Below, piece by piece: positions 7,625 to 15,800 of a stretch of 45,859 nt of DNA. Each line of letters opens with the position of its first letter. The first letter of the stretch is position 1. The position numbers and the translations under genes are program-made. The stretch covers positions 1 to 45,859 of the forward strand of contig NZ_QHJH01000044.1 in NCBI RefSeq assembly GCF_003947455.1, read 5' to 3'. Source of the DNA: Streptomyces sp. WAC 04229 (GTDB lineage Bacteria; Actinomycetota; Actinomycetes; Streptomycetales; Streptomycetaceae). The notes below the pieces were generated by a model, which did not search any database, was not told the origin of the DNA, and saw only the letters and a list, made by a program, of their open reading frames with translations.

Positions 7625-8860
7625 CGACGAGCCGACGGCGGAGAGGTCGAGGGCGCGGTCGGCGTCGCGCGGGCGCAGGACGCGCATGATGCCCTCCAGC
7701 AGGTAGTAGTCGGCGTAGGGAAGGGAGATCTCGACGCCGTCCTCGGCCGGGCGGTTGCGCGTGCAGCGGGCGACCACCGCCTCGGCCCGCGTCGACCCCC
7801 GGGTGAGACATGTCCGGGCCAGCGCGGTGAGCAGCCGCAGGGCGGTCTCGCGGTACTCCCGCCTGCCGGTGACCGCCGCGAGGTCGAGCAGACCGCAGGC
7901 CATGACCGCACCGGCCGAGGCGTCCTTGACGTCGTACGGCTGCTGCGGCGCCCGGTAGTCCCACACGGGGACGTGGTCCTCGGTCAGGGCGCCCGTCGCG
8001 AAGTCGGCCAGGCCGCGGGCGGTGGCCAGGAAGGCGCGGTCGCCGGTTCTGCGGTACATCGTCGTGAAGCCGTAGATGCCCCAGGCCTGGCCGCGCGCCC
8101 AGCACGACGTGGGGCTGTACCCCTGCACGGTGCCGGGTCCGACGGGCGCGCCACTGTCGGGGTCGAAGTCGTAGACGTGCGGGATCGATCCGTCGGGGCG
8201 GGGGAAGACCCGCTGCGTGGTCCTGGCGTGCTCGGTGGCGATGTCCAGGTACTTCCCGTCCCCCGTCTCCCGGCTCGCGAAGGCCAGCAGGTCGAGGTTC
8301 ATCATGGTGTCGATGATGACCCGGCCCGCGTTCCCGGGGTCGGAGAGCGCGCCCCACGCGCGGATGAAGCGGCCGCGCGGGTTGTACCGCTGGATGAGGG
8401 AGTCGGCCGCCCTGATCGCCCCGTCCTTCCAGGCGGCGTCGCCCGTCAGGCGCCAGGCGGTGACCCAGGACGGGTAGAAGAGGAAGCCCAGGTCGTGCGT
8501 GGAGGTGTCGTACCGGCGCGGCGCGAGTCCCCGCGCGGAGTCGAGGGCGAGGGTGCGGAAGTCCTCGTCGCCGCTGTGGAGATACGCCATCCAGAGCGTC
8601 CCGGGCCAGAACCCGCCCACCCAGTCACCGTTCTTGGAGTAGACCCACTTCTCGAACTTCGTCCCCACCGGGAAGTCGCTCACCCCAGGCGCGACGACGC
8701 GGAGCTTCGCGACGGCGTAGTCCGCCGCGTCCCGCAGGACGCGGTCGGTGGCCGGCGCGGGCGCCCCGGCGTCGACGGCGGCCGCGGTCTGCTGGGCCAG
8801 GGCGTGAACGCCCACGACACCGGTGGCCGAGGCCAGCACGGTTCGACGGGAAACACTCAT
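7622..8860 (-). CDS. Secreted GH88-type unsaturated uronyl hydrolase
   Basis: 412 residues from ATG 8860 (GGAGG about 10 nt upstream). The N-terminus MSVSRRTVLASATGVVGVHA is a twin-arginine-like export signal. The body is an alpha/alpha barrel of glycoside hydrolase family 88, which removes the 4,5-unsaturated uronic acid left at the non-reducing end by polysaccharide lyases. Both Asp positions known to matter in the family are present: Asp123 in THDLGF and Asp184 in IIDTMMN. The substrate-pocket Trp/Tyr-rich segments (GDWVGGFWPGTLW, SPTSCWARGQAWGIYGF) are also typical. It is divergent from the beta-helix protein at 9091, with two palindromes between them, which suggests joint control. The polymer attacked cannot be named. 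Confidence 0.85.
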   Translation of the reverse strand: MSVSRRTVLASATGVVGVHALAQQTAAAVDAGAPAPATDRVLRDAADYAVAKLRVVAPGVSDFPVGTKFEKWVYSKNGDWVGGFWPGTLWMAYLHSGDEDFRTLALDSARGLAPRRYDTSTHDLGFLFYPSWVTAWRLTGDAAWKDGAIRAADSLIQRYNPRGRFIRAWGALSDPGNAGRVIIDTMMNLDLLAFASRETGDGKYLDIATEHARTTQRVFPRPDGSIPHVYDFDPDSGAPVGPGTVQGYSPTSCWARGQAWGIYGFTTMYRRTGDRAFLATARGLADFATGALTEDHVPVWDYRAPQQPYDVKDASAGAVMACGLLDLAAVTGRREYRETALRLLTALARTCLTRGSTRAEAVVARCTRNRPAEDGVEISLPYADYYLLEGIMRVLRPRDADRALDLSAVGSS

Positions 8861-8925
8861 GGGTGGTCGTCCTCCAACTGGGCGGCGGGACCTGGGAGTT
8901 GTCCGAGCGTGGCACACGGCACCAT

Positions 8926-8937
8926 GGGTGTACACCC
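8926..8937. promoter_or_regulatory. Perfect 12-bp palindrome, candidate operator
   Basis: GGGTGTACACCC is fully symmetric and lies 66 bp upstream of the GH88 gene start, in the divergent promoter region shared with the beta-helix gene. It shares the TGTACA core with the second palindrome at 8945-8964. No regulator gene is adjacent. Confidence 0.45.
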
Positions 8938-8944
8938 TTGAGCG

Positions 8945-8964
8945 CCGTTCCTGTACATGAACGG
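8945..8964. promoter_or_regulatory. 20-bp near-perfect palindrome, candidate operator
   Basis: CCGTTCCTGTACATGAACGG is symmetric except for one base pair and is centred on TGTACA. It lies between the divergent GH88 and beta-helix genes, 127 bp before the ATG at 9091. With the 8926 palindrome it forms a likely two-site operator for a dimeric repressor. Confidence 0.5.
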
Positions 8965-9090
8965 AGGTGATCACTCAGGAATTGTGCGGGCGGTCTTTCC
9001 GACGCTCCACCGTCGTGCCATGCTCCCCGGAACTCCACCGCGAACGTGATTCACATACATGTCTGACGGAGCAACGGAGAAGGGGCGGAT

Positions 9091-10791
9091 ATGTCTCACG
9101 ACAAGAGCCACGGCGGCGCGGGCGGTTGCGCCGGGCCGGTCACCAGACGGGGGCTGCTCGGCGGTGCCGCTGTCGTGGCCGCGGGTGCCGTGGCCGGGGC
9201 GCCGCCGCGGGCCCTCGCCGCGGCCGGGGCGCCGCCCGGGGTGGTGCCGCCCGGGGTGGTGCCGCCCCTGTGGCGTGAGTTCGCCGGGTCTCCCTTCACC
9301 CACCCCCAGATCCCCTTCGTCGGCCGGGCCGGCTGTCTCGGCGGGGCCGCAGGGCTCCCCCGGCGCCCCGTGGTCGCCGACGTCCGCGACTTCGGTGCGG
9401 TGGCGGACGGCACGACCGACTGCGCCCCGGCGATCAATCGCGCTCTCGCCGTCGCCGGGCGGTCCGGCGGCGGCACCGTCACGCTGCCGCCCGGCACCCT
9501 CCGCGTCGACGGCCTGATCCGCGTCGGCCACTCGAACGTCGTGCTGCGCGGCGCCGGCAGCGACCGCACGACACTGCGCGCCACCAGGCACCTCACCGAA
9601 CTCGTCGGCGCCTACGGGTCCCGGTACGGCGGCGACAAGTCCTCCTGGTCCTGGGCGGGCGGCCTGATCTGGCTGGCCCCCGAGGCCCGCTGGAACTCCC
9701 TCACCGACGCCATCAGGGCGAAGGAGTGGCCGTTCGAGGGCTGGACCGGCAACCGGCGCGACGAGTGGCGCACGCTGACCACCGTGGCCCCCGCCCGGCG
9801 GGGCTCGTGGACGGTCCGGGTGAACGACCCCTCACGGCTCCGCCCCGGCGACCTCGTCCTGCTGCGCCTCGCCGACGACGCGGACCACACCCTGCTCGCC
9901 CACATGGCGGGCGGCGGCCCGGGCGCGGAGTCCTACGCCTGGGACGACAAGACGAAGCTGACGTCGTACGTGCCCTACGAGTGGCCGGTCCGCCTCGCGG
10001 AAGTACACGGCCGGCGCGTCACCCTGGAGCGCCCGCTGCCGCTCGACCTCCGCCCCGAGTGGGATCCCCGGCTGACGACCCACGTCGGGGAGTTGACCGG
10101 CGCCGGAGTCGAGGGGCTGACCCTGGAGGCCCCCGACGTTCCCCAGCAGCCGCACCTGCTGGACCGCGGGTACAACGGCGTCGTGCTGCAGTGCGCCTAC
10201 GACTGCCGGGTGGACGACGTGACCGTGCGCCACGTCGACAACGGGTTCGGACTGGTCGCCGCCTCGGCGTGCACCCTGAGCCGCACCAAGGTGGCCGGGC
10301 GCGGTTCCCACCATCCGTACTTCTGCCGCGAGGGGTCCCACGACAACCTGATCGAGGACTTCACCGTCGAGGAACGCACCACGCCCGCTCCCGCCGGCAC
10401 CCAGGTGCACGGCATCAACGTGGAGGGGCTCTCCTCGCACAACGTCTGGTCACGCGGGGTGATGGAGATGGGCACCTTCGACAGTCACCGCGGCCTGCCC
10501 TTCGCGAACGTGCGCACCGACATCACCGTGGACAACAACGGCCGCCACGGGGGCGACGCGAGCGCTGGCCCCCTCTTCGAAGCCCGTTTCGCCCACTGGA
10601 ACATCAGGGTGACGAACGGCCGGGCCGGTCTGATGAAGATCGACGGCCTGGCTCCCTGGTCCGCCACCGTCGGGATCAACGAGGTGCGCGAGTTCGACCA
10701 GATCGACGTCCCCGACTTCGCCGGGGACCTCCACGCCCGCCTGGAGCTGTACGGCACGACCGACGCCGTACGGCCGCGGAACCTGTACTAG
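9091..10791 (+). CDS. Tat-exported right-handed beta-helix protein (Pectate_lyase_3-like)
   Basis: 566 residues from ATG 9091 (GAAGGGG upstream). Residues 18-45 (TRRGLLGGAAVVAAGAVAG) form a twin-arginine signal. After residue about 95 comes the hallmark start of Pectate_lyase_3 folds, VRDFGAVADGTTDCAPAIN, then GGGTVTLPPGTLRVDGLIRV, and later parallel-helix coils (YDCRVDDVTVRHVDNGFGL, HDNLIEDFTVEER). Such proteins cleave or bind acidic polysaccharides outside the cell. Pairing with a divergent GH88 enzyme suggests it is a lyase that makes the unsaturated oligouronides GH88 trims, but the catalytic residues are not identifiable by eye. It ends at a strong terminator. Confidence 0.75.
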   Translation: MSHDKSHGGAGGCAGPVTRRGLLGGAAVVAAGAVAGAPPRALAAAGAPPGVVPPGVVPPLWREFAGSPFTHPQIPFVGRAGCLGGAAGLPRRPVVADVRDFGAVADGTTDCAPAINRALAVAGRSGGGTVTLPPGTLRVDGLIRVGHSNVVLRGAGSDRTTLRATRHLTELVGAYGSRYGGDKSSWSWAGGLIWLAPEARWNSLTDAIRAKEWPFEGWTGNRRDEWRTLTTVAPARRGSWTVRVNDPSRLRPGDLVLLRLADDADHTLLAHMAGGGPGAESYAWDDKTKLTSYVPYEWPVRLAEVHGRRVTLERPLPLDLRPEWDPRLTTHVGELTGAGVEGLTLEAPDVPQQPHLLDRGYNGVVLQCAYDCRVDDVTVRHVDNGFGLVAASACTLSRTKVAGRGSHHPYFCREGSHDNLIEDFTVEERTTPAPAGTQVHGINVEGLSSHNVWSRGVMEMGTFDSHRGLPFANVRTDITVDNNGRHGGDASAGPLFEARFAHWNIRVTNGRAGLMKIDGLAPWSATVGINEVREFDQIDVPDFAGDLHARLELYGTTDAVRPRNLY

Positions 10792-10832
10792 GCCCAGCGG
10801 GGGAGGATGGAGCAGTAGGCCCCGGACACGCG

Positions 10833-10862
10833 TCGGGTGGGTGGCGTTCGCCACCCACCCGA
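10833..10862. terminator. Bidirectional terminator hairpin
   Basis: TCGGGTGGGTGGCG (10833-10846) is followed by TT and then its exact complement up to 10862, giving about 13 bp of stem with a GTTC loop. It sits between the convergent beta-helix gene (stop 10791) and the bL37-like gene (stop 10878). Confidence 0.8.
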
Positions 10863-10877
10863 TACGACGGGACGCCC

Positions 10878-10955
10878 TCAGCTCTGCGGACGGCTACCGT
10901 GGTTGGCGCCGTTCTTGCGGCGGGCCTTCTTCTTGCGACGTCGCTTCGAGGACAT
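10878..10955 (-). CDS. 25-residue basic protein resembling ribosomal protein bL37
   Basis: A 25-codon gene with ATG at 10955 and an ideal ribosome site (AAGGAGG, 10959-10965). The product begins MSSKRRRKKK and ends ANHGSRPQS. The Lys/Arg-rich start followed by ANHGxRPxx is the pattern of the tiny actinobacterial large-subunit protein bL37 described in mycobacterial ribosomes. It is far too short for routine gene finders. It is transcribed in the same direction as cchI, 157 bp downstream of cchI, and is closed by the terminator at 10833-10862. No iron box is seen in front of it, so it probably has its own promoter in 10956-11112. Confidence 0.72.
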   Translation of the reverse strand: MSSKRRRKKKARRKNGANHGSRPQS

Positions 10956-11112
10956 CGAAACCTCCTTGCTACTCACTTTTGCCACGCTCTGCACCGGATT
11001 GTCGGCTCCGGTGATCACAGGACCCCTTTCCCGTCCGCGCCATGGCAAACATCCGGCACGGGTGTAACGGGAGACACACGTGCGAGACCGCCGAAGCACC
11101 CGAACACCGGGT

Positions 11113-12813
11113 TCAGCGGGTCACCGCCAGGCGGTACTCCTCGTCGGTGGCGAGCAGGTTGCGGTGCGTGTCCTCGGCCGTGATGACGCCCTCGTCGAGG
11201 ACGAGGACGCGGTCGGCGGCGTCCAGGAGGGCGGGGCTGCTGGTGATCACCAGGGTGGTGCGGCCCCGGCGCAGCTTGGCGACGTTGCGGGCGATGAGCT
11301 GTTCGGTGACCGCGTCGACGGCCGTCGTCGGGTCGCGCAGGACGAGGACGTCGGTGTCGGCCGCGAGGGCGCGGGCCAGGGAGAGCCGCTGACGCTGTCC
11401 GCCGGAGAGGTTGGCGCCGCGGTCGCGGACGGCGTAGTCGAGGCCCTCGCGGTGCAGGGCGACGACATCGGTCAGCATCGATGCCTCGACCGCCTCGGGG
11501 ACCGTCCGGCCGGTGCCCGACGGGTCGATGTTCGTGCGGAGGGTGCCCGCGAAGATCTCCGCGTCGTACGGGTTGACCAGCAGACGCTCGCGGACCGCCT
11601 CGACCGGGAGGTCGGCCAGGTCGCGTCCGCCGAGCCGCACGCTCCCGTCGTACCCGTCGGGCGGTACGTGCAGCGCCAGGACCGAGGCCAGGTCGGCGGC
11701 CGCGCGGGGCTGGTAGGCGGCGATCGCGACGAACTCGCCGGCGTCCACCCGGAACCGCACCTTGCGCAGCGTCCCGTGCCGTACGCAGTCGACCTCCAGG
11801 TCCGAGCCGGCGGCCGGCCGGCCGGTGCCCGGTGTCGTCACCGGCGGCGCGGTCAGCACCAGCGCCATCCGTTCGGCCGAGGCCCGGGCGATCATCACGT
11901 ACTTCGGCATCTCCGAGAACAGCCTCAGCGGCTCCATGATGAACTGCGCGAGCCCCACGGCCATCACGAGTTCGCCGATGTTGATCCGGCCGGCGAAGGC
12001 GAGCCAGCCCGCCGTCAGGGTCACCGCCGCGGCGAGCACCGCGTTGAGGCCCAGCGCGGTGCCCGCGTAGACGCCGTTCACCCGGGCGACGGTGATGGAC
12101 TGGTGCTTCGCCTCCGTGCTGACCCTCCGGTACGAACGGAAGGCGGCGTGGTTGCCGCCGAAGCCGTGCAGCGGACGGAGCCCGATGATCAGGTCGGCGA
12201 CCTTGGCGCCCGCCCGGGCCACCCGGGCCTGCTGTTCACGGGTGCTGGAGCCGATCCGCCTGGACATGACGCTCAGGACCGACAGGATCGCGGCGGTCCC
12301 CACGATCACCAGCAGGCCGAGCCGGATGTCGGCCAGGCCGAGCGCGACCGCCGCGATCAGCACCGCGACCAGCGAGCTGATCAGCAGTGGCACGACCTCG
12401 ATGATGTCGGCGGTCTGGTCGGCGTCCTCGGTGGCGATGGTCAGCACCTCGCCGGACTTGAGGTCGACGTCCTGGGCCACGGGCTGGAGTCCGCGACCCG
12501 CGACCCGCACCCGCCAGCGATGCGCCTCGGTCGTGTTGGCCTTCTGGAGCACCCGCATCCCGAACCGCCACGACAGCGACACGGTCGTGATGATCACGGC
12601 CAGGGCACCGATGGAGACACCGAGCCTGCCGGGACTCCGGTCCCGCATGGTGTGTTCGACGATCAGTCCGAGCGCGATGGGGAAGGCGGTCTCGGCGGCC
12701 TGGTAGAGGCCCATGAGGAGGGTGCCCCAGGCCATGGCGCCGAGGTTGCGCCGCAGGGCGGTGCGGAGGATGTCGGACCCCTGGCGGGTCCGCTGCTTGT
12801 CAGGATTCTTCAT
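11113..12813 (-). CDS. cchI: ABC half-transporter CchI with degenerate ATP site
   Basis: 566 residues: an exporter-fold membrane domain (six helices, about residues 15-310) fused to a nucleotide-binding domain (about 325-566). ATG 12813 lies inside the end of cchH (14-bp overlap), so translation is coupled; an in-frame TTG at 12828 is less likely. The signature [15 protein letters not shown] (about residue 464) is intact. The Walker A position reads [17 protein letters not shown] with no GKS/T, Walker B reads [12 protein letters not shown] (Arg and Asp for Asp and Glu), the Q-loop Gln is lost (LLVNPYD) and the H-loop His is Ser ([11 protein letters not shown]). Alone it should not hydrolyse ATP; partnership with CchG is inferred. 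In the literature CchI is a proposed coelichelin exporter. Confidence 0.9.
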   Translation of the reverse strand: MKNPDKQRTRQGSDILRTALRRNLGAMAWGTLLMGLYQAAETAFPIALGLIVEHTMRDRSPGRLGVSIGALAVIITTVSLSWRFGMRVLQKANTTEAHRWRVRVAGRGLQPVAQDVDLKSGEVLTIATEDADQTADIIEVVPLLISSLVAVLIAAVALGLADIRLGLLVIVGTAAILSVLSVMSRRIGSSTREQQARVARAGAKVADLIIGLRPLHGFGGNHAAFRSYRRVSTEAKHQSITVARVNGVYAGTALGLNAVLAAAVTLTAGWLAFAGRINIGELVMAVGLAQFIMEPLRLFSEMPKYVMIARASAERMALVLTAPPVTTPGTGRPAAGSDLEVDCVRHGTLRKVRFRVDAGEFVAIAAYQPRAAADLASVLALHVPPDGYDGSVRLGGRDLADLPVEAVRERLLVNPYDAEIFAGTLRTNIDPSGTGRTVPEAVEASMLTDVVALHREGLDYAVRDRGANLSGGQRQRLSLARALAADTDVLVLRDPTTAVDAVTEQLIARNVAKLRRGRTTLVITSSPALLDAADRVLVLDEGVITAEDTHRNLLATDEEYRLAVTR

Positions 12814-15800
12814 CGAGGTGGCGGGCAATCGCTTCCGGGGTTCGCAGGGTCAACAGATCGCGGATCGTGATCACTGGACCGTACTCCCGGCGGAGCAGTC
12901 CGGTCAGCCGTACCGCCAGCATGGAGTGCCCGCCGAGGGCCGTGAAGTCGCTGACCGCGCTCACCTCGTCGTCGTCCAGGTCCAGTGCCTCGGCGAAGAA
13001 CTCGCACACGGTGGTCTCGGTCTCCGTCCGAGGGCCGCGCTCCCCCGCCGTGGTCAGCGCGCCCAGCGGCTTGGCCTCGGGCAGCGCCTTGGTGTCGGCC
13101 TTTCCGTTCACGGTCAGCGGGATGGCGTCGACCTGCGCGTAGTGCGTGGGGCGCAGGAAGTCCGGCAGCCCGGCGCCGACCTCCGCCGCGACCTCCGCCA
13201 GGTCGGCCCCGTCCAGCACGAGGTAGGCGGCGAGCCGGTGCGCGCCGTCGACCTGCGGGTCGGGCTGGGCGACGGCGGCGACGAACCGCACCGCCGGGTG
13301 CGCGGTGAACACGGCCTCGACCTCCCCGAGTTCGACCCGGTGGCCGCGGATCTTGACCTGCTGGTCGGTGCGGCCGAGGTACGTCAGATTGCCGTCGGGG
13401 CGGCGCAGCACGAGGTCGCCGGTGCGGTACATGCGGGCGCCGGGGGCGCCGAAGGGGCAGGCGACGAAGCGGTGCGCGGTCTGCGCCGGCTGCCCGAGAT
13501 AGCCGCGGGCGATGCCGATGCCGGACACGTACAGCTCGCCGGGGACGCCGTCGGGCAGCGGCCGCAGCCACGGGTCCAGGACGTACACGTCCGTGTTGTC
13601 GATGGCGACCCCGACGACCGGGTCCTGGCATTCGAAGGTGCCGACGCCGAGGGTGTTGATGGTGTACTCGGTGGGCCCGTACAGGTTGTAGCCCACGGTT
13701 CCCTCGGTCTCGGCGAGCCGCTGCCACAGGCCCGGGGTGACGGCCTCGCCGCCCAGCAGCACCAGCGCGGGCCGGCGGGCCGGGTCGTCGAGCAGTCCCT
13801 CGGCGACCAGTTGCTGCGCGTAGGTCGGGGTCACGTTGACGACGTCGATGCCGTGCCGGATGCAGTACTCGACCAGGCGGGGCGCGTCACGGCGCAGTTC
13901 CTCGTCACAGATGTGCACCTCGTGGCCGTCGGCCAGCCACAGCAGCTCCTCCCACGACATGTCGAAGGCGAACGACACGGTGTGGGCGATCCGGAAGGTC
14001 CGGTGGCCGTGTTCGGCCAGTACCGGTTCGAAGATCCGGCGCTGGTGGTTGACCAGCATGTTGGTCAACCCCGCGTACTCGGTCACCACGCCCTTGGGCT
14101 TCCCGGTCGATCCTGAGGTGTAGATGGTGTACGCGGGGTGCCGCAGCCGGCGCGGATCGTCCGGCGCGAAGGTGCGGTACGGCTCGGCCTCGGGCAGCGG
14201 GCGGTCCAGCTCGATCAGGTCGCCGGTCAGCCGGGGCGAGACGGCGCTCACGGTGAGGGTGACGTCCGGGCGGGCGTCCGCCACGATCGCGGCGATCCGC
14301 TCGTCGGGGTGGTCCAGCTCCAGCGGCACGTAGGCGGCACCGACGCGCAGTACGGCGAACAGGGCCACGATGGAGTCGAGCGAGCGTGGGACCGCGATGG
14401 CCACGTTCGTCTCGGGTCCGATGCCGCGCCCGGCGAGGACGCCCGCCACCGCGCGGCTGCGGTCGCGGAGTTCCGCGAAGGTCATGGTGGAGCCGTCGGC
14501 GACGAGCGCCACCCGCTGCGGGTCGTGGTCCGCCGCCCGGTCGAACCGGTCTACGACGGTGTCGGTGCCGACGTCGGTGCGTTCGACGGGGCGGGGCTCG
14601 GAGCCCAGGCCGGGCAGCGCGCCCACCGGGCCCGTGGACCGGGCCAGGTCGTCCAGGACGCGCAGGTAGTCGTCGAGCAGGCGCCGGGCGTGCGCGGTGT
14701 CGTGGTCGCGGTACTCCAGTTTGACGGTGAACCGGTCTCCGGGGGTGACGACCCAGGTGAACGGGTAGTGGGTGGAGTCGTCGGCGCGCACCGAGGTGAT
14801 GCCGTGCCGGGCGTTCATCTCGGCGAAGGCGTCCAGGTCGAGGAAGTTCTGGAGCACGAACAGGTTGTCGAAGAGGGTGTCGTGGCCGCCGGCCCGCTGG
14901 ATCTCGCCGAGCCCGAGGTGTTCGTGCTCCATGGCCTCGACCCTGGCCGTCTGGACCGCCGTCAGGTAGTCGCGGACCGTGTCGTGCGGCCGGGCCCGGG
15001 TCCAGGTGGGCACGGTGTTGAGCAGTACGCCCACGATGTCGGCGAGCCCCTCGCCGTCGCGGCCGGAGACGGTCACGCCGAACACGGCGTCGGTGCGGCC
15101 GGTCCGGGCGGCCAGGAGGAGGCCGAACGCGCCGGTGAGGACGGAGTTCAGGGTGACCCCGTGCGTCCTGGCCGCCGCCCGCAGCAGTTCCGACTCCTCG
15201 GCGCCCAGGGTGTGGACGAGTGCGCGCGGCAGGTCGTCCGCGAGGGCCGGGGCGGGTCCGGCCAGCAGGGTGGGGCCGGGGAGCCCGGCCAGGTGCTCCG
15301 CCCAGAAGCGTTCGGAGGCGGCGGGGTCCTTGGCGGCGAGCGCCCGCACGTGGTCCTCGAAGCCGGGCGTGGCCGGGACCGGGACCGGGAGCGTGCCCGC
15401 GAGGACGGCCCGGTAGGCGTCGAAGAGGTCCCGCAGCACGATCTCGCGCGACCAGCCGTCCCACAGCAGCAGGTGGTAGCTGAGCAGCAGGCCGTCGCGG
15501 TCGTCGGGCAGACGCACCACGGTCAGCCGGATCAGCGGTGGTTCGCCCGGGTCGAATCCCGTGTCCCGGTCGGCCAGCCGCAGGGCCTCGACCTCCGCGT
15601 CCGTGGCCGCGTCGACGGTACGCACGGCGACCCGCCGTCCGGCGGCGAGGACCTGGACGGGGGCGCCGTCGGCGTCCGTGGTGAAGCCGGCGCCGACGGC
15701 CGGGTGCCGGGCGATCACGAAGGCCATCGCCTCGGCCAACGCGTCGGTGTCCAGGCGCCGTTCGAAGGTGAAGTAGCTCTGGGCGACGTAGTGCCCGGTC

